This document shows positions 4,712 to 11,291 of a DNA stretch of 14,112 nt, piece by piece. Source of the stretch: JBAZDV01 sp041669745 (lineage in GTDB: Archaea > Thermoplasmatota > Thermoplasmata > Methanomassiliicoccales > Methanomethylophilaceae). The stretch is from contig JBAYAO010000031.1 of the NCBI GenBank assembly GCA_041669745.1, forward strand, positions 1 through 14,112, read 5' to 3'. The translations under genes and the position numbers were made by a program. The number at the start of each line of letters is the position of its first letter. The stretch's first letter is position 1. The notes under the pieces were generated by a model. The model was not told where the DNA came from. It ran no database searches and saw nothing but the letters and a program-made list of their open reading frames with translations.

Positions 4712-7156
4712 TCATCCCCTGTTAAGGAATTTCGGGCCCTTCCAGCTCCAATCACCCATGAGATGCATCAATGCTGGCACTATGTAGGTGATGACGATCA
4801 ACGAGTCAACCAATATCGCGAATCCCAATGCGAATCCGAATTCCTGCAGCATTGGTGAGGAAGAGACCAGAAGCGTGAGGAAAGTTCCGCCCATGATCAT
4901 GCCGCAAAGCGATATCGTCGAACCTGATTTCTCCATTGCGTTGACGATAGCATCGTCGTTGGTCATTCCCTTTTTCTTAGCTTCTCTTATGCGGGTGGTA
5001 AGCAGGATATCATAGTCCATGCCGAGGCCCAGACAAACCACGAAGAGCACGATCGGAACGATCCAGGTGACAGGTATCCCGAGTGCGGTACTGAATACAA
5101 GGTGTGTCATGCCTATGGTCCACATTATGCTCATTATGATGGTCAGCAGAGAACGTATGGGGGTCAGATATGATCCGAGTACGAAGAAGAGCAGCACGAA
5201 TATCAGGAGTATCACCATAACCTTGATCCAATTGAATTCGGAATTGACGGTATCCGAAACATCGAGGACGACCACCGCGGTTCCAGTAACCCATGATTCG
5301 GTTATCATGGATGAGTATTCATCATCGTATCCTTCAATCATCGACCTTATTCCGGATATAGAGTCCATCGATGCATCGGACATGGGTTCGTCTGAGAGCA
5401 TTATCGTAAGTTTCGCCATATTTCCGTCGGATGACACCGTGCCTCCGCCGTAGTTCAATGCATAATCGATGTACGGGGATGTCACGGTGTAATCGTTGTC
5501 CCATCCGACTTCATCCAATATCGAGGATACCGTTGGTTGTATCAATTCCGGTAATGCCGTGACGGCATTGGTATTGACCATCTGAGGGGTTATACTCTCT
5601 GCCGGAACGCCGGCGGCCAATATCGACTGATAGACCATGGAATACACGGATGCCCAGGGGGTGGGTCCTAGTATATAGTTTATGTTTTCGTCAGATCCAG
5701 ATAGTTCCGAGGACATTGTATCCAGGTCATCCAGATATCGATATCCTTCTGTGGTCCACAGCAACGTGTGATTGCTGTGATCAAGTGTTGCTATCGGTGC
5801 AGTCAGTTCGAATACTGCGTAAGTTGGCATCAGCATTCCGCCGTCTGCATCATCTACGATCAGATTGACACCCTCCTTTGCATCGCTGTCGGGCATGATG
5901 CTGATCATATCATAAGACGATTCAGTTGTCAATGCGACATATCCGAGTGGGGCGGTCACCAACAGTGCAACGGCTACGATGGCGATTGCATGTTTCACGC
6001 TGAATCTGCCGACCCAACCGAAATATCTTCTGGATATGCTCACGAATTTTCCGTATATCCCCTTGCGGGTCTTGCTGCCTTCTCTGTAAGCATCGATGTT
6101 ACTGGGCCAAAAGACCCTGTCTCCGATAAGTTCCAACAGTGCGGGTATGAATGTCAATGCCGCGAGCAACGCCATAACTATCCCGAGAGCGAGGATCATA
6201 CCCATGGTCTGGACCAATGAGAATGAGCAGAATGACATGACACCGAATCCGATGATCACCGCAAGACCGGAGGTGGCTACCGAAACACCCGCCCATCTGA
6301 TTGCTTCTTTCAGAGCGGATTCCTTATCCAGTCCCTTCAGTCTTTCCTCTCTGTACCTGGATATTATGAATATGGAGTAATCGCATCCGGCACCGAGCAT
6401 CGATACTAGCACGATGATGCTGGTTATGTAGAATATGTCAAGCACACCGCCTATGAAGAACAGCAGTGCGAGCACAAGGCCATATGCCATTCCGACGGTT
6501 GCCGGTGGAACGCCTGCGGTGACGATCGCCCAGAAGAACAATCCCAACAATATTATTATCAATAATATCGAGAAGGGATCGATCTTGCTGATATCATCCG
6601 TAGCACTGGTCTTGGTGTCGTAGGTTATGGCCGAAGATCCTGTAACGTATACGTGATCTTCGATACCGAGGGCTGCGGTCGTTTGATCTACGATCGTTCT
6701 GATATTCGCAGTCTCATCCACCGTATTGAGATCGCTGTCGTTGAAAGTGATGCCTATCAGGTATATTCCGGAGACGGAGCTGTCACCGTTCTTGTTATAA
6801 GCACCCATGTCGGACGCGATAACGGCATTTGTTCCGTAGTGTTCGTCAAGATGTTCCTGCAGGCCGTTCGTCGCATTTACCATGCCGGCTACGAGGGTAA
6901 GATCATCCGATGATCCGTAAGGTATGACCATTATCGTGTTCGTCGACACACCGGAGTTGAAGTTCTCGTCCATTATCTCCAGCCCTATCGTCGATTCGGA
7001 TTCCGAACCGCTCATGGTGGTCATATCATAATCCAATACGTTTCCGGATTGCATCGCGAATGGCAATGCAACTAGAAGCGCGACGATCCAAATCGCAATG
7101 ATCGATTTAGGATGTTTTGTAATGAAATTCGCTAATTTATCGAACGTCGGTATCAC
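4712..7156 (-). CDS. MMPL/RND-superfamily membrane exporter
   Basis: An 814-residue, about twelve-helix transporter of the RND superfamily, most like the MMPL/HpnN-type archaeal and actinobacterial members that export lipids or hydrophobic compounds using the ion gradient. It has two similar halves: helix 1 (about 18-36), an extracytoplasmic domain (39-194), five helices (about 196-345), then helix 7 (about 388-408), a second large domain (410-642) and the last five helices from about 643. Each half has the family's intramembrane motif: GAGCDYSIFIISRYREE (255-271, Asp259-Tyr260) and LGMDYDILLTTRIREA (Asp714-Tyr715), where the acidic residue couples to protons. The start is the GTG at 7156, because the protein then begins with the typical MMPL N-terminus and the TATA box fits a very short leader; no ribosome site is visible. 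It is divergent from a TetR regulator with two palindromes between them. The substrate is unknown. Confidence 0.9.
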   Translation of the reverse strand: MIPTFDKLANFITKHPKSIIAIWIVALLVALPFAMQSGNVLDYDMTTMSGSESESTIGLEIMDENFNSGVSTNTIMVIPYGSSDDLTLVAGMVNATNGLQEHLDEHYGTNAVIASDMGAYNKNGDSSVSGIYLIGITFNDSDLNTVDETANIRTIVDQTTAALGIEDHVYVTGSSAITYDTKTSATDDISKIDPFSILLIIILLGLFFWAIVTAGVPPATVGMAYGLVLALLFFIGGVLDIFYITSIIVLVSMLGAGCDYSIFIISRYREERLKGLDKESALKEAIRWAGVSVATSGLAVIIGFGVMSFCSFSLVQTMGMILALGIVMALLAALTFIPALLELIGDRVFWPSNIDAYREGSKTRKGIYGKFVSISRRYFGWVGRFSVKHAIAIVAVALLVTAPLGYVALTTESSYDMISIMPDSDAKEGVNLIVDDADGGMLMPTYAVFELTAPIATLDHSNHTLLWTTEGYRYLDDLDTMSSELSGSDENINYILGPTPWASVYSMVYQSILAAGVPAESITPQMVNTNAVTALPELIQPTVSSILDEVGWDNDYTVTSPYIDYALNYGGGTVSSDGNMAKLTIMLSDEPMSDASMDSISGIRSMIEGYDDEYSSMITESWVTGTAVVVLDVSDTVNSEFNWIKVMVILLIFVLLFFVLGSYLTPIRSLLTIIMSIMWTIGMTHLVFSTALGIPVTWIVPIVLFVVCLGLGMDYDILLTTRIREAKKKGMTNDDAIVNAMEKSGSTISLCGMIMGGTFLTLLVSSSPMLQEFGFALGFAILVDSLIVITYIVPALMHLMGDWSWKGPKFLNRG

Positions 7157-7160
7157 CTAG

Positions 7161-7176
7161 TTTGAACATGTTCAAA
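7161..7176. promoter_or_regulatory. Operator palindrome 1 (TTTGAACATGTTCAAA)
   Basis: A perfect 16-base palindrome 5 bases before the GTG start of the RND exporter. With the TATA box at 7187-7195 read on the minus strand, the exporter's transcription start would fall inside this site, so a bound TetR dimer would block it. It is identical to the second palindrome 38 bases away. Confidence 0.85.
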
Positions 7177-7186
7177 TACAGACTTG

Positions 7187-7195
7187 TTTATATAG
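7187..7195. promoter_or_regulatory. Shared TATA box between RND exporter and tetR
   Basis: TTTATATAG on the plus strand reads as CTATATAAA on the minus strand, so it can serve as a TATA box in either direction. It lies between the two identical palindromes. On the minus side it predicts a transcript starting about 10 bases before the exporter gene; on the plus side, a leader of about 50 bases before tetR. Confidence 0.6.
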
Positions 7196-7197
7196 TT

Positions 7198-7215
7198 TTT
7201 TGAACATGTTCAAAA
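7198..7215. promoter_or_regulatory. Operator palindrome 2 (TTTTGAACATGTTCAAAA)
   Basis: A perfect 18-base palindrome containing the same 16-base core as the first site, centred 38 bases from it on the tetR side of the TATA box. It would cover the predicted tetR transcription start, which fits autoregulation. Confidence 0.85.
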
Positions 7216-7267
7216 GTGAGTACGAAAAGGGACGAAGGAGGGGTTTAGTCCCAAGGAACACAACATC

Positions 7268-7993
7268 ATGATGAAGAAAATAGATCTGACAGTGAAGAAG
7301 ATACACGGACAGCCGATCGTGAAGAAGATACACGAGAGGAGGGGAGCATCCAGAGAGAGCATCCTGAAGGTCTCCATGGAGCTGTTCTATGACTTTGGCT
7401 ATGAGAAGACCACTGCCAGGCAGATCGCCCAGAGGTCCGGCATCCTCATAGGCAGTCTCTACAATATCTTCCCCAGCAAGGGGGAGATATTCAAAGCAAT
7501 CATAATGAATGCCTACAATGACGCACTGAACGAGTCCGAAGAGATACTCAGGGAGAGAGGGGATTATGTTTCGGCGATACTTTTCCCGGGTGCATTGGAG
7601 CTCTATGCTGCATCGAGATCGAAACGTGCTGCGGAACTCCTTTACCAGGCGCATCAATCATGGATTATAGTCGAGAGCTTGGCGGAGAGATCGAGGGAAT
7701 GGATATCATCGCATTTTTCCGAGGATGTGATTCCGGAGGGGGAGGTTTATCATCGTAATGTTCTGATGATCCTTGGATGTATAGGCAACTTGATTGGTGA
7801 ATTCAAAAATACGGACCACGACATGAACTATCGCAAAGGGGTGTGGTCCGTAGCGTCGATATTCACCTCTTTTTTCGGTAAGGTGTCGGAAGATCTAAGC
7901 AGATCGGTGGATGATGTCTGTGATATTGTGGAGTCGGAGGATATAATGATCTTCGGTGTGGATATTCTGAATGCCGATCGGTCATCTTCCTGA
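7268..7993 (+). CDS. TetR-family transcriptional regulator
   Basis: A 241-residue dimeric DNA-binding repressor. After a basic N-terminal extension (1-27), the TetR DNA-binding domain spans about residues 28-78: ESILKVSMELFYDFGYEKTTARQIAQRSGILIGSLYNIFPSKGEIF, with the helix-turn-helix near 46-70 and the typical SLYNIFPSKGE turn. The remaining helical domain (about 80-230) would bind a ligand and form the dimer. It is divergent from the RND exporter and two perfect palindromes lie between the genes, so it most likely represses the exporter and itself until an exported compound binds. The ATG at 7268 is followed by a second ATG; the nearest ribosome-like sequence, AAGGA, is 9 bases upstream. 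The N-terminal extension is built from two copies of VKKIH encoded by a 16-base direct repeat, which is unusual. The ligand is unknown. Confidence 0.92.
   Translation: MMKKIDLTVKKIHGQPIVKKIHERRGASRESILKVSMELFYDFGYEKTTARQIAQRSGILIGSLYNIFPSKGEIFKAIIMNAYNDALNESEEILRERGDYVSAILFPGALELYAASRSKRAAELLYQAHQSWIIVESLAERSREWISSHFSEDVIPEGEVYHRNVLMILGCIGNLIGEFKNTDHDMNYRKGVWSVASIFTSFFGKVSEDLSRSVDDVCDIVESEDIMIFGVDILNADRSSS
7292..7334. repeat. 16-base direct repeat inside the tetR N-terminal coding region
   Basis: GTGAAGAAGATACACG occurs at 7292-7307 and again at 7319-7334, 27 bases apart and in the same frame. It encodes VKKIH twice with a nine-residue period in the basic extension before the TetR DNA-binding domain. 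Confidence 0.9.
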
Positions 7994-8166
7994 ACGCGTA
8001 TCCGCACATTGTCCGGATGAGAACCTCGATCGAGAATCCAAAGACGGTTTCGGAATTCAGGATCAGGATCGGCCTTGCTTCCATTAAGTAGTTTTACAGT
8101 CATAGTGGATGCAGTTGCGAATCTGTAGAGCATATGTTGTACAACACGCAGGTGAGTCAGTCCACA

Positions 8167-8172
8167 GAGGTG
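8167..8172 (+). promoter_or_regulatory. Ribosome binding site fixing the start of the creatininase-family gene
   Basis: GAGGTG ends 6 bases before the ATG at 8179. The upstream in-frame ATG at 8134 has no such site and would add 15 residues that do not look conserved, so the downstream ATG is preferred. Confidence 0.65.
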
Positions 8173-8178
8173 TATCGG

Positions 8179-8940
8179 ATGAAAAAGGTATTTCTGAATG
8201 AATTTTCTTCGCTCGAATTAAAAAGGCTACTTGAAAACAGCGACAAGATTACCGCAATCGTGTGTTTCGGTGCCTGTGAGAGTCACGGATGGCATTGTTG
8301 TCTGGGGCCGGATTATTTCGTCCCGACAGAGGTTGCAAAACGTGTGGCCGAAAGAACGGAAGGTGTCGTTGTTGTTCCATGTGTTCCGTTCGGTGCCTCC
8401 GGTCATTATAACAAATTTCCTATGTCGATATCACTGAGATACGAAACGGTGATCGCCGTTGCGGAGGACATCTTCGAGAGTATCGTCACTAATGGTATAG
8501 AGCATATATACATCCTGAATGGACATGACGGCAACATCCCTGCACTCGAGATAGCGGCGCATAACGTCAAGATTCGTCATCCTGATTTAAAACTCCTATA
8601 CATGCCAGCGTGGTGGGAGAAGGTTGGATCCGTGATGGGCGATAGATTCGATGTCTGGAATGGATTGGGTCACGGGGGAGAGGGTGAGACATCCATAATG
8701 ATGGCGATACGTCCAGATCTGGTGAATATGAAGAATGCCGTATCCCAGGTACCGGAGAACATGATACGTATCAACGAGATAACGGATGTGATATGGGACA
8801 TCTCCGAGATCTCAAAGACTGGTGCTACGGGGGACCCAACAAAGGCCACTGCAGAAAAGGGGAGTATGATGCTGAACATTCTTGTATCCCTGATATCCGA
8901 TGCGATAGAGGATATGAACAGAAGGGATTGGACTTATTGA
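8179..8940 (+). CDS. Creatininase-family metal-dependent amidohydrolase
   Basis: A 253-residue protein of the creatininase/creatinine amidohydrolase family, which hydrolyses C-N bonds in cyclic or formylated compounds with a two-metal centre. Visible signatures are ACESHGWHCCLGPD (residues 32-45: Glu34, His36 and Asp45 as predicted metal ligands), FGASGHYNKFPMSISLRYET (71-90), the NGHDGN motif (114-119, usually NGHGGN) and GHGGEGETS (164-172, usually HAGExETS). In archaea a member of this family, ArfB, deformylates a pyrimidine intermediate of flavin and F420 synthesis, but others act on different substrates. The Gly-to-Asp change in NGHDGN and the tryptophan and cysteine pair in the first motif differ from the common pattern, so no specific reaction is assigned. 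It lies 185 bases after tetR on the same strand, so a link to that system is possible but weak. A T5 run at 8950-8954 may terminate it. Confidence 0.85.
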   Translation: MKKVFLNEFSSLELKRLLENSDKITAIVCFGACESHGWHCCLGPDYFVPTEVAKRVAERTEGVVVVPCVPFGASGHYNKFPMSISLRYETVIAVAEDIFESIVTNGIEHIYILNGHDGNIPALEIAAHNVKIRHPDLKLLYMPAWWEKVGSVMGDRFDVWNGLGHGGEGETSIMMAIRPDLVNMKNAVSQVPENMIRINEITDVIWDISEISKTGATGDPTKATAEKGSMMLNILVSLISDAIEDMNRRDWTY

Positions 8941-9024
8941 TGATAATCGTTTTTCGGGCTCATTTCAACTGAATGCATATCCAGTAAACATCTGCGGTCA
9001 AATTCGTGAATGTGGTCGATTCAT

Positions 9025-9056
9025 AAAAAATTTGGCGGTGCGGGTTGCCCCGCATC
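9025..9056 (-). terminator. Stem-loop plus T-run terminator of the nfeD-like/SPFH operon
   Basis: GGTGCGGG (9037-9044) pairs with CCCGCATC (9049-9056), giving 8 bp including one G-T pair, around a four-base loop that reads GCAA on the minus strand. On that strand the stem is followed by a T6 run (9030-9025). It begins only 6 bases after the SPFH gene's TAA stop. Confidence 0.65.
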
Positions 9057-9062
9057 GTCAGA

Positions 9063-10163
9063 TTATAAGTTCTCGACCGAAGATGATGAACTGGAGGTTT
9101 TCACGAGTGTTTCGGATTCCTTGCGGTCCTTATCCATCATCGCATCGAGGTCGTCGATTTGCTCTTTTATCTCTTCTGCAGTGGGAATCGGACCGAGTAT
9201 GTCGTCGGCTTTTCCAACTGCGGTTTCAATCGCTTCCTTATCCGATACAGCCCTTTCTGGTATGTCTGTTCCGGCCCCCATGTATTGAGAGATGCCATCC
9301 ACTAGCTTGGTTAGTTCTATCGGGAAGAAGAATTTGGACGATGCCCCCTCGCCTACTGATTTCAACGTATCCATCGAAAGAACGGCCATGGCTTTGGAAT
9401 CAAGCGAGGATGCACCTACCGCCGTTATACGGAGTTTTTGTGCATCACCTTGACTTTCAAGTATGGTTGCGAGTCTCTGTCCCTCTGCTTGCAGGACCAT
9501 GGACTGTCTCTGCCCCTCTGCCTGGAGGATCATGGATTTCTTCTTTCCCTCGGATTCCAAGATGGCCGCTCTTTTTAGGCCGTCCGCCTGAAGGATGGCT
9601 GCACGTCTCCTCCTTTCCGCAGATGTCTGTTCTTCCATGGAATCCTTGACCTTCTTCGCAGGGTCCACCTCCCTGATCTCCACTGCCTCGATCTTGACAC
9701 CCCACTTGTCCGTGGATTCATCGAGCGTGTCCCTCAACTGGACGTTGATCTTCTCTCTGCTGGAGAGGATCTCGTCGAGTTCCATTTCACCGATGGTAGA
9801 TCTCAGGGTGGTCTGTGCCAGATTGATGGTTGCAGCATGGTAATTAGTGACCTCGAAGAAGGCGTTCTTAGGATCTATGACCTTGATGTAGATTATAGCA
9901 TCCACATTCACAGGCGAATTGTCTTTCGTGATCACTTCCTGACTCGGGACATCGAGGACTTCTGTACGCAGATCAAGCTTTACGACCTGATTTATCAGCG
10001 GGCACACGAAGTTTAGGCCCTGATTGAGAATCCTCACGAATTTCCCGAGTCTCATGTATATGCCCTGCTCATACGGCTGGATAATCTTCACTCCACTGAT
10101 AACGACCGCGAGCGTTCCGATGATCGCGACCGCAACCAATGCCAGGATTATATTTTCGTCCAT
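9063..10163 (-). CDS. SPFH/band-7 (stomatin-like) membrane scaffold protein
   Basis: A 366-residue stomatin/prohibitin-type protein that would sit on the cytoplasmic membrane face and organise membrane microdomains or associated proteases. It has one N-terminal hydrophobic helix (residues 5-26), the SPFH domain (about 27-180, with IIQPYEQGIYMRLGKFVRILNQGL and WGVKIEAVEIREV), then a coiled-coil stretch with five 11-residue repeats of the type (A/S)-(A/M)-I-L-(Q/E)-(A/S)-(E/D)-G (about 188-240). The C-terminal region has a mixed helical segment and a serine-rich end. The ribosome site AGGAGGGA lies 5 bases before the ATG at 10163. It follows the NfeD-like gene by 13 bases, the classic nfeD-stomatin operon found across bacteria and archaea, in which NfeD acts as partner. 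Neither gene here includes the serine-protease domain of long NfeD (1510-N) proteins. Confidence 0.92.
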   Translation of the reverse strand: MDENIILALVAVAIIGTLAVVISGVKIIQPYEQGIYMRLGKFVRILNQGLNFVCPLINQVVKLDLRTEVLDVPSQEVITKDNSPVNVDAIIYIKVIDPKNAFFEVTNYHAATINLAQTTLRSTIGEMELDEILSSREKINVQLRDTLDESTDKWGVKIEAVEIREVDPAKKVKDSMEEQTSAERRRRAAILQADGLKRAAILESEGKKKSMILQAEGQRQSMVLQAEGQRLATILESQGDAQKLRITAVGASSLDSKAMAVLSMDTLKSVGEGASSKFFFPIELTKLVDGISQYMGAGTDIPERAVSDKEAIETAVGKADDILGPIPTAEEIKEQIDDLDAMMDKDRKESETLVKTSSSSSSVENL

Positions 10164-10176
10164 TTTTTCCCTCCTA

Positions 10177-10635
10177 TCAGCTGTCAGTGGACAGAACGCG
10201 TTCCAGTTTCACGTGTACGCCTTCGGCAGAACACACTCTGACCTTCGTGCCCTTCTCGATGATCTCATCGGACGTGGCACTCCATATATCCGAGTCGATG
10301 TTGACTTTCCCCTTCAGTGATCCGGGTTCTACGTCTACAGTCACTATTCCAGTTTTGCCTAGCAAAGATTCTGAGACAGTGGTAGACGGCGGAACGGGTC
10401 TCGCCAGCAATTGATATCCTTTTACCGTCACCAGGGTTATGGGTATCGAGATGATGAGTGCCGATACCGGAGAGTACCAACTCATGAGGAAATCCGGATA
10501 TGCATACCCTATCACTCCGATGATCACCAGTACCGTTCCTGGTATGACTATGAATGCACCGGGGCTGAAGGCTTCGACTATGATCAGCAATGCCCCAACG
10601 AGGATAATTATCAGAGCGATCGTCTGCGGGTCCAT
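10177..10635 (-). CDS. NfeD-like membrane protein, short form
   Basis: A 152-residue NfeD-family protein: three hydrophobic helices (about 6-22, 28-45 and 55-72), followed by an OB-fold domain (about 90-150) with the familiar layout LLGKTGIVTVDVEPGSLKGKVNID...EIIEKGTKVRV...VKLERV. This is the truncated form (NfeD1b-like) that lacks a protease domain and works with the stomatin-like protein encoded immediately downstream. The ATG at 10635 has no ribosome site; a TTAAATAG box at 10663-10656, about 25 bases upstream, suggests a leaderless message, while the second gene has a strong ribosome site. That is a common archaeal first-gene/second-gene pattern. The role in membrane quality control is inferred from the family. 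Confidence 0.88.
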   Translation of the reverse strand: MDPQTIALIIILVGALLIIVEAFSPGAFIVIPGTVLVIIGVIGYAYPDFLMSWYSPVSALIISIPITLVTVKGYQLLARPVPPSTTVSESLLGKTGIVTVDVEPGSLKGKVNIDSDIWSATSDEIIEKGTKVRVCSAEGVHVKLERVLSTDS

Positions 10636-10655
10636 ACTAACACATTTTGATAGTA

Positions 10656-10663
10656 CTATTTAA
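10656..10663 (-). promoter_or_regulatory. TATA-like box of the nfeD-like/SPFH operon
   Basis: On the minus strand this reads TTAAATAG, centred about 25 bases before the ATG at 10635. That is the spacing expected if transcription begins at the start codon itself. Confidence 0.5.
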
Positions 10664-10759
10664 CACTAGACTTTTTTGTCCAAGTTTGAGAACAGGATGA
10701 AAACATACCGATTCCACGACAATATCTGGCGGACCATATTATATTCCGAATCAAGGCCA

Positions 10760-10787
10760 GTAATATCTAGGAAATGATTAATAATAC
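10760..10787. promoter_or_regulatory. Possible NikR operator GTAATA-N16-TAATAC upstream of nikR
   Basis: Two six-base half-sites, GTAATA (10760-10765) and TAATAC (10782-10787), are separated by exactly 16 bases, and the site ends 17 bases before the nikR ATG. The E. coli NikR operator is GTATGA-N16-TCATAC. The right half matches it at 5 of 6 positions, the left half at 4 of 6. It overlaps the AT-rich stretch where the nikR TATA box would be. The match is imperfect and the region is AT-rich, so chance is possible. Confidence 0.35.
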
Positions 10788-10804
10788 CGAATCGATGTAT
10801 ATGT

Positions 10805-11245
10805 ATGGACGGTGTATCAAGGATCGGAGTTTCTTTGGAACCAGAGCTTTTGAGGCTTTTCGATGACTCAATTGCCCAAAAAGGATACGTCAGCAGATCG
10901 GAGGCTATTCGCGATCTCGTCAGAGATTCTCTGTCAGAGAAGAACTGGAAGAATGAAGACGAATATATGGTCGGGGTCATAGTGATCGTCTACAATCATA
11001 AAGTGACAGGTCTCGAGGAGAAAATGACGGATCTGGAACACGAGAATGGGCATTCCATCAGGACCTCCGTTCATATCCATCTCGATCACGATACATGCAT
11101 GGAGATAATGATAGCCGAGAACAAATTGAAAGAATTGAAAGCGCTGTCCAGCAAGATAACATCCGTAAAAGGGGTACTTAGAGGAAAACTCACGATGGTC
11201 TCTCCTGCCACTGGCAATATGCACCATATAAGCACCAGGAATTGA
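10805..11245 (+). CDS. nikR: Nickel-responsive transcriptional regulator NikR
   Basis: A 146-residue nickel sensor that, as a tetramer with bound Ni2+, binds DNA to repress nickel uptake genes. The N-terminal ribbon-helix-helix domain is clear: RIGVSLEPELLRLFDDSIAQKGYVSRSEAIRDLVRDSL (6-43). The C-terminal ACT-like domain contains the complete square-planar nickel site: His79 (LEHE), His90 and His92 (VHIH), and Cys98 (HDTC), with the same spacing as His76, His87, His89 and Cys95 of E. coli NikR. The C-terminus has an additional His-His pair. The ATG at 10805 follows an AT-rich box with leaderless-like spacing. Downstream on the same strand lie an ABC ATPase and a zinc-ribbon membrane protein, possibly in one transcript. 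A methanogen needs nickel for F430, hydrogenases and other enzymes, so a nickel regulator is expected. Confidence 0.95.
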   Translation: MDGVSRIGVSLEPELLRLFDDSIAQKGYVSRSEAIRDLVRDSLSEKNWKNEDEYMVGVIVIVYNHKVTGLEEKMTDLEHENGHSIRTSVHIHLDHDTCMEIMIAENKLKELKALSSKITSVKGVLRGKLTMVSPATGNMHHISTRN

Positions 11246-11278
11246 TCCGATCGCTGGAAATGGTACTCAGATGTATTC

Positions 11279-11284
11279 GGAGGT
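11279..11284 (+). promoter_or_regulatory. Ribosome binding site favouring a GTG start for the ABC ATPase
   Basis: GGAGGT lies 7 bases before the GTG at 11292. It is stronger than anything preceding the in-frame ATG at 11271, so the shorter protein is preferred. Confidence 0.55.
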
Positions 11285-11291
11285 CGGTGAA

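Noticed and set aside
5019..5453. 144-codon plus-strand frame and other long frames opposite the RND exporter and SPFH genes
   Set aside because: They are shadows of minus-strand genes with clear family motifs, show compositionally odd Ser/Thr- or Arg-rich translations, and have no ribosome sites.
8027..8036. CTCGATCGAG palindrome between tetR and the creatininase-family gene
   Set aside because: Only ten bases, built from the frequent GATC/CGA words of this genome, occurring singly and with no promoter alignment.
10746..10793. Two copies of CCGAATC upstream of nikR
   Set aside because: Seven-base direct repeats 41 bases apart are easily explained by chance; the N16 inverted half-sites are the better operator candidate.
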